From Burkholderiales bacterium (GTDB lineage: Bacteria; Pseudomonadota; Gammaproteobacteria; Burkholderiales; Burkholderiaceae_C), in NCBI GenBank assembly GCA_005789685.1, contig SXXD01000242.1, forward strand, positions 1 to 9,589: a stretch of DNA of 9,589 nt, written 5' to 3'. Positions 1 through 7,521 of this stretch are shown piece after piece. How positions within the stretch are numbered: position 1 is the first letter of the stretch; each line of letters begins with the position of its first letter. A program made the position numbers and the translations under genes. The notes under the pieces were generated by a model, which was not told the DNA's origin, searched no databases, and was given only the letters and a program-made list of their open reading frames with translations.

Positions 1-360
1 ATTGATGTTGGCAACAAGCTCTAACCAGTTTTCTGGCGAAACAAAGTCATCGACGACATGGACACGACATTCCGAATTGATCTGCGCAATTCTTTCTTTC
101 ATGGCAAACACTTTGGCCTGTCCCAGTGTGCTTTCTAATGCATGAATTTGGCGATTGATATTGGATTCGGCAATGTGGTCCATGTCGACCAAGGTCAACT
201 CACCAACGCCACTTCTGGCCAATGCTTCAGCAATCCAAGACCCCACACCACCAATGCCCACGATCAACACGTGTGAACGTGCAATGTGGTCTGCGCCGGT
301 CAGACCATAAAGTCTGGCCATGCCACCAAACCTTCGACTGGCAATGTTTGTTTGCGTCAC
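1..360 (-). CDS. tcdA: tRNA threonylcarbamoyladenosine dehydratase TcdA (CsdL), 5' part only
   Basis: This is the first 120 residues of a ThiF/MoeB/E1-like ATP-dependent dehydratase; the 3' part lies beyond position 1 (the E. coli protein is about 268 residues). The family adenylates t6A at position 37 of ANN-decoding tRNAs and cyclises it to ct6A, working with the CsdA/CsdE sulfur system in E. coli. Visible marks are RRFGGMARLYG at residues 9-19, the nucleotide-binding loop GIGGVGSW at 35-42, the acidic strand end LVDMD at 57-61, NINRQIHAL at 67-75 and INSECRVHVVDDFV near 104-117, all as in E. coli TcdA. The GTG at 358-360 is chosen as start because an in-frame TAA lies 9 bases upstream and the RFGG motif sits only about 10 residues in, as in homologues. 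No clear Shine-Dalgarno is visible. It follows the YeeE/YedE gene by 30 bases and is probably co-transcribed with it. The family call is firm. Confidence 0.93.
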   Translation of the reverse strand, partial: MTQTNIASRRFGGMARLYGLTGADHIARSHVLIVGIGGVGSWIAEALARSGVGELTLVDMDHIAESNINRQIHALESTLGQAKVFAMKERIAQINSECRVHVVDDFVSPENWLELVANIN

Positions 361-390
361 GGCGTCAATTTAAAAAACGCTGCAGCTGAA

Positions 391-1494
391 TCAAGCTTGG
401 CGCAAATCGTATTGCAAGGCCACATAGGCACCCGCAACGATGGCCAGGCTTGCAATCAAGCTGTTGAGGCTGAGGGTTGAGAGGCCACTTAAGCCTTGTC
501 CTATGGAGCACCCCATGGCAAGCACGGCGCCGACTCCCATGCAGCTGGCACCTACAAGATGACGGCGCATGTCGGCTGCGTTGGTAAAGCCCTCTAGCTT
601 TAGTGTTCCTTGAAGCCAAGCGCTGATGAACGAGCCAGCACAAACACCCAGCACACTGACCAAGCCCATGGTCAAGCGCTTGGTGCCGTCGCTGAAGTAC
701 ATCACAGCGTCTAAAGCCAAGGCCACCGGACCCGTGAAACTGAGGGCTTCCATTTTGCGACTCGAAGTTGCCAGGAAAAATTCCTCCAGTGTTTCGGGGT
801 GTTCCAAGCCGTGGCCTAAAACGCCAGAAATCCACCAGACCGCACAAATGACAAGACCGACCAATATGCCCGTCAGCACATTGTGAAGTGTTAAGAAATT
901 TTGATCTTTCAAAATCCATACAAGCAAAAGCGCACAAACCAAGCAAGCAGCGACAAAAATACCAACAGGTAGCGAAAGATTGAAATAATGGCTCAGCCAC
1001 TCACCCGCAAACAGACCCTGAGGCATTTCAATTTTCACGGCATCAATGTAGTGCACCCGTCCGAATGCCAAGACGCCCTTCATGGCAGAAAGCGCCACGA
1101 CGCCCATGACTAGCAACACCCACAGCGCTTTCAAATTACCAGCACCTAGGCGAACCAAGGTCTTTGACCCACAACCAGAAGCCCACACCATGCCCCACCC
1201 AAACAACAAGCCACCCAGCAAGGAAGATAGCCACAACAGGTCCTTGGTGGCATAGATTGATTGAAGTGGGTTAATCAGGCCCGCATAAGCCATGCAGCCA
1301 AAACCAAAAATGGCAACAGCCAAGGCAAGAGCCCACTGACGTAAGCGGTCAAAATTTTCCATGATGACCGCATCGCTGACTGCGCCCATGGTACAAAAAT
1401 GCGAACGGTGAAAAAGACCACCCATGAACAAAGAGACTACAGCCGTAGAACCCAATACCAACCATTGCAAATGGGGGAGTTGAGACTCAGTCAT
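391..1494 (-). CDS. YeeE/YedE family (TsuA-like) sulfur-compound transporter
   Basis: A polytopic inner-membrane protein of 367 residues. Hydrophobic segments lie near residues 10-28, 52-74, 86-105, 119-145, 172-196, 205-224, 275-296, 315-333 and 342-360. Two half-repeats carry the family's conserved cysteine and glycine motifs: HFCTMGAVSD around C34, SGCGSKTLVRLGAGN around C108, and GASCMGVGAVLAMGCSIGQG with C318 and C329. In characterised TsuA (YeeE) such cysteines relay thiosulfate across the membrane. The substrate here is inferred to be thiosulfate or a related sulfur compound; some family members are instead linked to selenium metabolism. The usual small TusA-like partner (TsuB/YeeD) is not visible between this gene and tcdA. 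The ATG at 1492-1494 lies 6 bases after the cpoB stop, which suggests translational coupling to the tol-pal genes. The family call is firm; the substrate is not. Confidence 0.88.
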   Translation of the reverse strand: MTESQLPHLQWLVLGSTAVVSLFMGGLFHRSHFCTMGAVSDAVIMENFDRLRQWALALAVAIFGFGCMAYAGLINPLQSIYATKDLLWLSSLLGGLLFGWGMVWASGCGSKTLVRLGAGNLKALWVLLVMGVVALSAMKGVLAFGRVHYIDAVKIEMPQGLFAGEWLSHYFNLSLPVGIFVAACLVCALLLVWILKDQNFLTLHNVLTGILVGLVICAVWWISGVLGHGLEHPETLEEFFLATSSRKMEALSFTGPVALALDAVMYFSDGTKRLTMGLVSVLGVCAGSFISAWLQGTLKLEGFTNAADMRRHLVGASCMGVGAVLAMGCSIGQGLSGLSTLSLNSLIASLAIVAGAYVALQYDLRQA

Positions 1495-1500
1495 GCCGAA

Positions 1501-2316
1501 TTATTTCAAGCGACTGAGTCGATCTTTGGCCGTTTGTGCTGCATCGCTGCTGGGATGCAATTTGATCAAATCTTCCATGGCTTTTCTAGCAGCCTTCAAG
1601 TCCTTGAGCTCGATCAAACAATTAGAAATGGCCAACATGGCGTCTGGGGCACGCGTATGGAGTGGTGCAATGCTCAAGAGTTTTCGAAAATTGAGCATCG
1701 ACTCTTTGTAATCTTTGGTAGCGTACTGGGCATTACCTAACCAAAAAAGAGCAGAGGATGCATAACCGCTTCTGGGATGACTTAGTAGAAAGCCCAATAA
1801 GCTACTTTGCGCAGCTGCAAAATCACCAGTTCGAAAGACCGCAAGGGCGTTGTCAAACTGCTTTTTCTCTGCAGGGTCAGCTTGAAATTCCAGGCCGTCT
1901 AAAACAACTGTGACAGGTTCAAACCTGTTCAACCTTGCGTCGACACTTTGCAAAATGTCCTTTTGTTTAAGCTGAATGTCAGTGAGCTCACGCAACAAAT
2001 TTTCTAAGGTGCCGCGAAGTCTTGATTGTTCAGATTTCAAACCTTCTATTTGATTTTGCAACTCAAGCAAATTGCCCCTTAAGTTGGCATTTTCAGCCGC
2101 TTGAGACTTTACAATTTCAGCCGCTTGGGACTTCAGCATTTCAGCTGTTTGAGACTTCAAATTTTGCTGTGTTGCTTCAAGTCGCTGCCTCAAATCCAAG
2201 ATGGCACGGCGGGCTTCATCATCTCCAAACAAGGCTGCATTGGCAAGCAGACTAAGCCCAGACAACCAGCATGCCAAGCCTATTTGAAGAAAGAATAAAT
2301 GGGCCCTATTTCGCAT
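1501..2316 (-). CDS. cpoB: Cell division coordinator CpoB (Tol-Pal system protein YbgF)
   Basis: A periplasmic protein of 271 residues. In E. coli, CpoB links outer-membrane constriction by Tol-Pal to septal peptidoglycan synthesis by PBP1B. An N-terminal signal peptide has a hydrophobic core at about residues 8-24 and a likely cleavage after ALLANA-type residues (A27). Residues 33-130 are charged and helical with a coiled-coil look, including a triplicated 8-residue stretch at 54-77. Residues 150-271 form a TPR domain, with helices such as FDNALAVFRTGDFAAAQ (154-170), SALFWLGNAQYATKDYKESM (188-207) and LKAARKAMEDLIKLHP (240-255), the expected YbgF layout. Length is close to the family norm (E. 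coli about 263). It follows pal by 13 bases with no obvious Shine-Dalgarno, so it is probably translated by coupling within the tolB-pal-cpoB operon. The identification rests on both domain order and position after pal. Confidence 0.94.
   Translation of the reverse strand: MRNRAHLFFLQIGLACWLSGLSLLANAALFGDDEARRAILDLRQRLEATQQNLKSQTAEMLKSQAAEIVKSQAAENANLRGNLLELQNQIEGLKSEQSRLRGTLENLLRELTDIQLKQKDILQSVDARLNRFEPVTVVLDGLEFQADPAEKKQFDNALAVFRTGDFAAAQSSLLGFLLSHPRSGYASSALFWLGNAQYATKDYKESMLNFRKLLSIAPLHTRAPDAMLAISNCLIELKDLKAARKAMEDLIKLHPSSDAAQTAKDRLSRLK
2092..2163 (-). repeat. Three tandem 24-base units inside cpoB
   Basis: Units run 2092-2115, 2116-2139 and 2140-2163. By eye, the first two agree at 20 of 24 bases and the second and third at 18 of 24. 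The block is in frame and encodes KSQTAEML, KSQAAEIV and KSQAAENA (residues 54-77) in the coiled-coil part of CpoB. An 8-residue period does not fit a heptad coiled coil, so it should locally shift or break the hydrophobic stripe. It looks like an internal duplication that has since diverged. Confidence 0.85.
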
Positions 2317-2329
2317 ACAACAGATTCAA

Positions 2330-2857
2330 TCAGTATTTGATTTCAACACGGCGATTTTTGGCATACGCAGCGTCATCTGTGCCTGTTGCAGCGGGCTTTT
2401 CTTTGCCGAAACTAACTGCTTCAACTTGTGCATCGCTCACACCCAACAAGGTCAGGGCGCGGCGAACTGTTTCAGCACGTTTTTGACCCAGAGCCAAGTT
2501 GTATTCACGACCACCCCGATCGTCGGTGTGTCCTTCAAGCTGCACTTTGAATTGCTTGTTAGATTGCAAATGGGCTGCGTTGCGCTCTAAAACAGCACGC
2601 GCTTCTGGCTTCAATGTAAAACTGTCGTAGTCGAAATACACCACATTCACGCCAGCAGGTGCAACACCTTGCGCACCCGCTTTGCCACCCACAACTGCAG
2701 CGACGCTGCTTTGAGCGGTATCGGCTGAAGAGGTCACCGCCGCCGCCGCCGGAGTAGCGTTTTTATCTTCAACAGGCACCTCGCTCAATTTGACGCCAGA
2801 TGAGCAGGCAGCCAAGGCTGCTGTCAATGCCAAAATCCAAAGACTACGTTTGATCAT
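2330..2857 (-). CDS. pal: Peptidoglycan-associated lipoprotein Pal
   Basis: An outer-membrane lipoprotein of 175 residues that binds peptidoglycan and TolB. A short signal peptide ends in the lipobox LAAC, making C18 the lipidated N-terminus; the following S19 and S20 fit outer-membrane sorting. Residues 26-70 are a low-complexity Ala/Val/Gly/Ser linker. Residues 70-175 are an OmpA-C/Pal peptidoglycan-binding domain, with VYFDYDSF (73-80), the diaminopimelate-binding loop GHTDDRGGREYN (109-120), LGQKRAETV (123-131) and the C-terminal NRRVEI (168-173). Length is usual (E. coli Pal is 173). It starts 23 bases after tolB and carries its own good Shine-Dalgarno, consistent with the high copy number known for Pal. 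Confidence 0.97.
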   Translation of the reverse strand: MIKRSLWILALTAALAACSSGVKLSEVPVEDKNATPAAAAVTSSADTAQSSVAAVVGGKAGAQGVAPAGVNVVYFDYDSFTLKPEARAVLERNAAHLQSNKQFKVQLEGHTDDRGGREYNLALGQKRAETVRRALTLLGVSDAQVEAVSFGKEKPAATGTDDAAYAKNRRVEIKY

Positions 2858-2864
2858 GAAAAAA

Positions 2865-2868
2865 CTCC
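2865..2868 (-). promoter_or_regulatory. Ribosome binding site of pal
   Basis: GGAG on the minus strand, 7 bases before the pal ATG. It is one of the few clear Shine-Dalgarno sequences in the window; most other genes here show none. Confidence 0.7.
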
Positions 2869-2880
2869 AACTTTTTAAAA

Positions 2881-4182
2881 CTATCGGTAAGGACCCCAGG
2901 CGGGTTCACGAATATCACCACTTTGTCCAGACAATCGGGCTTTGATCTTGCCGTCTAAAGTAGTTGTCATGAGCGCCTCGCGTCCTTGGAGCACCGTGGC
3001 ATACACAATCAATTTGCTGTTGGGTGCAAAGCTAGGGCGCTCATCGGCTGAGGTTTCAGTGATGGCACTTGTCTGGCCAGTGCTCAAATTCATGACTTGA
3101 ACTTTGAACTGCCCCCCAACACGAGAGATGTAAGTTAGCCACCGCCCATCTGGGCTTAGTGCAGGTGAGATATTGTAACTTCCGTTGAAAGTGACTCTTT
3201 CAACACCAGAGCCTGTGTCGTTCATTTTGTAGATTTGAGGACTTCCGCCTCTGTCAGATACAAAGTAAATCTTCGAGCCATCTTGCGAAAAGCTAGGCTC
3301 GGTATCAATGCCTGCGTTTTGGGTTAAGCGCTTGGCTTCACCAGAAGCAACATCAATTTGGTACAGCTGTGAGCCTCCATCACGACTTAAAGTGGCTAAC
3401 AATGAACGGCCATCAGGCGACCACGCAGGCGCGCTGTTAGAACCTTTGAAATTGGCCATGATTTTACGTTTGCCTGTGGCCAACTCATGGACATAAATAA
3501 CGGGCTTGCGAGACTCAAACGAAACATAGGCCAACTGATTGCCCTTGGGCGACCAAGATGGCGAAATGATGGGCTCTGCACTTGTCAAGGCAGACTGAGA
3601 GTTCTCGCCATCAGAGTCAGCTATCCAAAGACTGTATTTGCCGGTGGTTTTGGTGATGTAGGCAACGCGGGTCGCAAAGACGCCCTTTTCACCCGTTAGT
3701 TTTTCATAGACCCAGTCAGCCAAACGGTGTGCTGATAAACGCAAGTCAGCCGCTGCGACAGTTTCGCGGTAATCACCTCGCTCTTGACCCGAAACCACGT
3801 CCCACAACTTGGCTCGAACTTCGTAGCGGCCGTCTGCTAAACGGGTCGCGCTGCCCGCCACAAGGGCATCGGCACTTTTTTGTCGCAGCATGGCATAGTC
3901 AGGTCGGGAGAGCTCGTCCATGCTTAAGCCCAAATTGGGCACTGCTCTGAATTGACCACTTCTTTCCAAATCTGCCAACAAAATGGCCGACGTCTTTTGC
4001 GGCGCAGTTTCTTCACCCTTGAAGCTGGCAATGGCAATGGGAACTTGCGTCAGTCCAACACCAGAGACATCGACTTTGAACTGAGCCCATGCCGCGCTTG
4101 AGGCGAAGACAAAGCTCAAAAGCAAAGCACCCAAATGGGCCTTAAAAGGAGAAAAATAGGTCAAGAAAGAGGTCTTTTTCAT
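2881..4182 (-). CDS. tolB: Tol-Pal system periplasmic beta-propeller TolB
   Basis: A 433-residue periplasmic protein that shuttles between TolA/OmpF-side partners and Pal, freeing Pal to move to the septum. The signal peptide has a hydrophobic stretch at about 17-31 and a likely cleavage at AWA|Q (after A33). The mature N-terminus QFKVDVSGVGLTQVPIAI matches the TolA-interacting start of TolB. Residues 34-165 form the N-terminal alpha/beta domain. The propeller shows six PD40-type repeats: PSWSPKG (208), PAWSPDG (252), PSFSQDG (296), PALSPDG (340), PSFAPNS (383) and PAWGPYR (427, at the C-terminus). Length matches the family (E. coli 430). It is the first gene of the minus-strand cluster; tolQ, tolR and tolA are not next to it because msbA lies divergently upstream. 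No strong Shine-Dalgarno is seen before the ATG at 4180-4182. Confidence 0.97.
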   Translation of the reverse strand: MKKTSFLTYFSPFKAHLGALLLSFVFASSAAWAQFKVDVSGVGLTQVPIAIASFKGEETAPQKTSAILLADLERSGQFRAVPNLGLSMDELSRPDYAMLRQKSADALVAGSATRLADGRYEVRAKLWDVVSGQERGDYRETVAAADLRLSAHRLADWVYEKLTGEKGVFATRVAYITKTTGKYSLWIADSDGENSQSALTSAEPIISPSWSPKGNQLAYVSFESRKPVIYVHELATGKRKIMANFKGSNSAPAWSPDGRSLLATLSRDGGSQLYQIDVASGEAKRLTQNAGIDTEPSFSQDGSKIYFVSDRGGSPQIYKMNDTGSGVERVTFNGSYNISPALSPDGRWLTYISRVGGQFKVQVMNLSTGQTSAITETSADERPSFAPNSKLIVYATVLQGREALMTTTLDGKIKARLSGQSGDIREPAWGPYR

Positions 4183-4242
4183 AGGATTAGCAAGTCAAAA
4201 CACCTGTAATTTAACATTGTGACACGCGTTAAAATAATTTCA
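4183..4242. promoter_or_regulatory. Shared divergent upstream region of tolB and msbA
   Basis: Sixty AT-rich bases between two divergent start codons must hold the promoters of both genes unless they are transcribed from further away. On the plus strand TAAAAT at 4230-4235 could be a -10 box, which would put the msbA transcript start at or next to its ATG (4243). No convincing -35 box is visible in either direction. A short inverted repeat, TTAAC at 4211-4215 and GTTAA at 4228-4232 with 12 bases between, could be an operator, but such short arms can occur by chance. Confidence 0.4.
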
Positions 4243-6039
4243 ATGACACAAAACGCCCATGACAGCACTCAGCAGGACTTAAGTTACCTGAACCGGATGC
4301 GCCGTCTTTGGCCCTATTTTGGCAAACAGCGCGGCGCATGGGCACTTGCCATCTTGGCAACTCTGGTTGCTGCAGCCACTGAGCCCCTCATTCCAGCCCT
4401 CTTCAAACCTTTGCTAGACGAGGGGTTTGCCGAAAACAGCCTGCCCCTTTGGATGGTTCCAACTGCCATCATAGGGATTTTTTTCGTCAGGGGCCTTGCA
4501 TTTTTTGTGTCTCAGTATGCCCTAGCGCGCATTGCCAATGACGGCATGCAAGCATTGCGTGAGGCTTTGTTTCGCAGATTGATGCAGGCTGACATGTCTA
4601 TTTTCAGCAAACAATCGGCAAGTGCTTTGTCCAACACCTTGGTGTACGAAGTCCAGACAGGCGCGACGCAGCTTATTTCAGCCCTGTTAGGCCTATCAAG
4701 AGACGGCTTCACGCTACTGGCCTTGGTTGGCTACTTGATGTTTTTGAACTGGAAACTGACCATGTTGGTCTTCATCGTGGTACCTGGTTCAGCTTGGATT
4801 ATGAAGAAGCTATCCAAGCGCCTTTACGGCCTCACCCGCGAAAGCCAATCTGCCACGGACAATTTAGCGTACGTGGTGGAAGAGAATGTTTTGGCCCACC
4901 GCATGGTCCGACTTCACGGCGCCCAAGAAAGCCAACTCAATCGTTTCCAAACTTTAAGCCAAAGACTCAGAAGCTTGGCCTTGAAATCCACCATTGCATC
5001 GGCTGCCATGTCGCCCCTCACGCAATTGATGGCAGCGGTGGCTTTGTCTACGGTGTTGGTCGTGGCCTTGATTCAGAGTCGAACAGGCTTACAAGGTGCC
5101 ACTGTAGGCGGCTTTGTTGCTTTCATCACCGCCATGTTGATGCTGGTCTCCCCCATTAAGCGACTGGCCGATATAGCGACCCCCGTCACGCGAGGTTTAG
5201 CCGCACTTGAAAGAGGGTTGCGATTATTGGAAGAAGTTCAGGTCGAAACAGATGGCCACGCCACCCGCCAAAAAGTTGAAAGTCAGAACACCAAATGGCA
5301 ACTAAGCCAGGGGCCCTGCATTGAGTTTCAAAACATCCATGTTCAATATGCTGCCGATACTTCGCCTGCCTTGAACAATTTATGCTTAAGCATTCAATCT
5401 GGTGAAACTGTTGCCTTTGTAGGCACCAGTGGCTCAGGCAAAACAAGCTTGGTGAATTTGTTGCCTCGGTTTGTACAGCCTAGCTCTGGGCAAGTTTTTT
5501 TGCAGGGCACTGACATACAAAACTGGCCACTTCAACAATTGCGTCAACAATTTGCCATGGTCAGCCAAGATGTTGTGATGCTCAATGACACCGTTGCAAC
5601 CAACATTGCATTAGGACAGATTGTTGATCGCGCCAAAATACAAGCATGTTTGACAGCGGCTCATCTTGACGAATATGTGGGCAAGCTGCCTCAAGGCATG
5701 GACACCCTGCTAGGACACAACGCCACCGAGCTCTCGGGTGGACAGCGACAGCGCTTGGCCATTGCCCGAGCACTTTATAAAAATGCACCTGTCCTTATTT
5801 TGGATGAAGCCACTTCCGCCCTGGACAATGAATCAGAACGTTGGGTGCAAGATGCATTGCACAACCTCATGAAGGGGCGCACCACCTTGATCATTGCGCA
5901 CCGACTCTCAACCATCGAACATGCAGACAGAGTGATCGTCATGTCGCAAGGAGAGATTGTGGAGCAAGGCCGCCATGAAGAACTTCTGAAAGCTGGCGGT
6001 GTTTACGCAAGACTGCATCACAAGAGCGATACGGCTTGA
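4243..6039 (+). CDS. msbA: Lipid A export ATP-binding/permease protein MsbA
   Basis: A 598-residue half-transporter with a fused membrane domain and ATPase domain; as a homodimer it flips lipid A-core across the inner membrane. The membrane domain covers about residues 1-325, with hydrophobic spans near 30-55, 70-93, 150-185 and 258-305 and MsbA-type sequence such as ALFKPLLDEGF (52-62) and SPIKRLADI (303-311). The nucleotide-binding domain shows Walker A GTSGSGKT (394-401), Q-loop Q442, signature LSGGQ (497-501), Walker B VLILDE (517-522), D-loop SALD and H-loop H553. I prefer the ATG at 4243 over an in-frame GTG at 4219 (8 residues longer), because the extension lies in the promoter-sized gap; neither has a clear Shine-Dalgarno. 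Length suits MsbA (E. coli 582). A general multidrug half-ABC exporter is the alternative, but overall similarity favours MsbA. Confidence 0.93.
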   Translation: MTQNAHDSTQQDLSYLNRMRRLWPYFGKQRGAWALAILATLVAAATEPLIPALFKPLLDEGFAENSLPLWMVPTAIIGIFFVRGLAFFVSQYALARIANDGMQALREALFRRLMQADMSIFSKQSASALSNTLVYEVQTGATQLISALLGLSRDGFTLLALVGYLMFLNWKLTMLVFIVVPGSAWIMKKLSKRLYGLTRESQSATDNLAYVVEENVLAHRMVRLHGAQESQLNRFQTLSQRLRSLALKSTIASAAMSPLTQLMAAVALSTVLVVALIQSRTGLQGATVGGFVAFITAMLMLVSPIKRLADIATPVTRGLAALERGLRLLEEVQVETDGHATRQKVESQNTKWQLSQGPCIEFQNIHVQYAADTSPALNNLCLSIQSGETVAFVGTSGSGKTSLVNLLPRFVQPSSGQVFLQGTDIQNWPLQQLRQQFAMVSQDVVMLNDTVATNIALGQIVDRAKIQACLTAAHLDEYVGKLPQGMDTLLGHNATELSGGQRQRLAIARALYKNAPVLILDEATSALDNESERWVQDALHNLMKGRTTLIIAHRLSTIEHADRVIVMSQGEIVEQGRHEELLKAGGVYARLHHKSDTA

Positions 6040-6040
6040 A

Positions 6041-7516
6041 TCAAAGTAGAACAACGTCGTATTGCTCTTGACCCATGGCGGTTTCGCTCTGAAGCGAAAT
6101 GGGCTTGGCAATAAAATCAGACAGCGCAGCAAGGTGCTGGCTCTCTTCATCCAGCAACAATTCAATGACAGCAGGCGCCGCCACCACTCGAAACTCTCGT
6201 GGATTGAACTGCCGAGCCTCACGCAATATTTCACGCAAAATATCGTAAACCACCGTGCGATTGGTTTTGACACTGCCTTTGCCGTCACAACTGGGACACG
6301 GCTCACACAGCATGTGCGACAAAGATTCTCGTGTTCGCTTGCGTGTCATTTCCAACAAACCCAGCTGTGAAAATCCACCCGCCATTGTTTTTACGCGATC
6401 GCGGCTTAATTGTTTTTTAAACTCTTCAAGGACAGCGGTTTGATGTTCCTCGCGGGACATGTCAATGAAGTCGACAATGATGATACCGCCCAGATTTCGC
6501 AAGCGAAGTTGCCGGGCAATGGCATGCGCAGCTTCTAGATTTGTTTTGAAAATGGTGTCATCAAAATTACGTGCGCCCACATAGCCACCTGTATTCACAT
6601 CCACGGTGGTCAGGGCTTCTGTTTGGTCAATGATGAGGTAACCACCCGACTTCAATTCAACTCGGCGTCCTAATGCCTTGGCGACTTCCTCGTCAATTGA
6701 ATACAAATCAAAAATAGGACGTTCACCTTTGTAAAGTTGAAGCCGAGTTGCTGAAGCCGGCATGAACTCTTTGGCAAACGCGGACAAATGTTCAAATTGT
6801 TCTTTGGAGTCAAGGCGAATGGTCTGTGTGCCTTCGCCGACAAGATCTCGCAAAACTCTTTGCAAAAGAGTCAGGTCTTGGTGAAGCAATGATTGCACCG
6901 GAAGTTTGACAGAGGCATCTTTGATTCGCGCCCAAGTTTTGCGAAGGTAAGCAATGTCTTCTCCTAACTCTGCATCGCTGGAATCTTCGGCATTGGTTCG
7001 CAGGATGAAACCGCCGCCCTGTGCGCCCACCAAGGTTTGTAAACGGGCTCTTAAAGCGTCACGCTGGTCTGATGGAATTTTTTGAGACACACCAATGTGG
7101 TCGTCTTGTGGCAAAAAGACCAAATGTCTGCCTGCAATGCTAATTTGTGTTGAAAGCCTAGCACCTTTGGTACCAATAGGATCCTTGACCACTTGCACCA
7201 TCAAAGCTTGGCCTTCAAAAACTTGCTTCTCAATAGGAACCAAGGGCTGACTGCTGCGTGCGGCTTGGGGTGGCTCGCCCTCAGGTTGGCGTTGCCAGAC
7301 ATCTGCCACATGCAAAAAAGCCGCTCGCTCAAGGCCGATGTCAATGAAGGCCGACTGCATGCCAGGCAACACACGGGCCACTTTGCCAAGGTAAATGTTG
7401 CTGACCAAGCCACGCTCTAAAGAGCGCTCGACATGCAGTTCCTGAACAGCGCCCTGCTCCACCACCGCAACGCGAGTTTCTTGGGGAGACCAATTGATCA
7501 AAATATCTTGTTGCAT
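6041..7516 (-). CDS. rng: Ribonuclease G
   Basis: A 491-residue endoribonuclease of the RNase E/G family, which matures 16S rRNA 5' ends and takes part in mRNA decay; length matches E. coli RNase G (489), with no RNase E-type C-terminal scaffold. The S1 domain is at about 37-130 (GLVSNIYLGKVARVLPGMQ, then AFIDIGLERAAFLH), with a Pro/Gln-rich insert at 74-96. The catalytic metal-binding residues are D306 and N308 in TTVDVNTGG and D349 in IIIVDFIDM. The Zn-link CEPCPSC is at 404-410 (C407, C410), and the ending VAAPAVIELLLDEE (445-458) is typical. The ATG at 7516 is chosen because MQQDILINWSPQETRVAVVEQG aligns with the E. coli start; a TTG at 7549 would add 11 residues and overlap the upstream gene. 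It starts 5 bases after that gene's stop, and its own stop lies one base from the msbA stop. Confidence 0.96.
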   Translation of the reverse strand: MQQDILINWSPQETRVAVVEQGAVQELHVERSLERGLVSNIYLGKVARVLPGMQSAFIDIGLERAAFLHVADVWQRQPEGEPPQAARSSQPLVPIEKQVFEGQALMVQVVKDPIGTKGARLSTQISIAGRHLVFLPQDDHIGVSQKIPSDQRDALRARLQTLVGAQGGGFILRTNAEDSSDAELGEDIAYLRKTWARIKDASVKLPVQSLLHQDLTLLQRVLRDLVGEGTQTIRLDSKEQFEHLSAFAKEFMPASATRLQLYKGERPIFDLYSIDEEVAKALGRRVELKSGGYLIIDQTEALTTVDVNTGGYVGARNFDDTIFKTNLEAAHAIARQLRLRNLGGIIIVDFIDMSREEHQTAVLEEFKKQLSRDRVKTMAGGFSQLGLLEMTRKRTRESLSHMLCEPCPSCDGKGSVKTNRTVVYDILREILREARQFNPREFRVVAAPAVIELLLDEESQHLAALSDFIAKPISLQSETAMGQEQYDVVLL

Positions 7517-7521
7517 GGGTT

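Noticed and set aside
365..1000. A 211-codon open frame on the minus strand overlapping the YeeE/YedE gene in another frame
   Set aside because: The overlapping frame encodes a clear membrane transporter with conserved motifs, while this one gives a Cys/His/Arg-rich product without recognisable features; it is a shadow frame.
4794..5159. A 121-codon plus-strand open frame inside msbA
   Set aside because: The product is compositionally odd, matches nothing I recognise, and lies wholly inside the well-supported MsbA membrane domain in another frame.
5908..6306. A 132-codon minus-strand open frame across the msbA and rng ends
   Set aside because: It overlaps the C-terminal codons of rng in another frame and the antisense of msbA, with no protein family signal.
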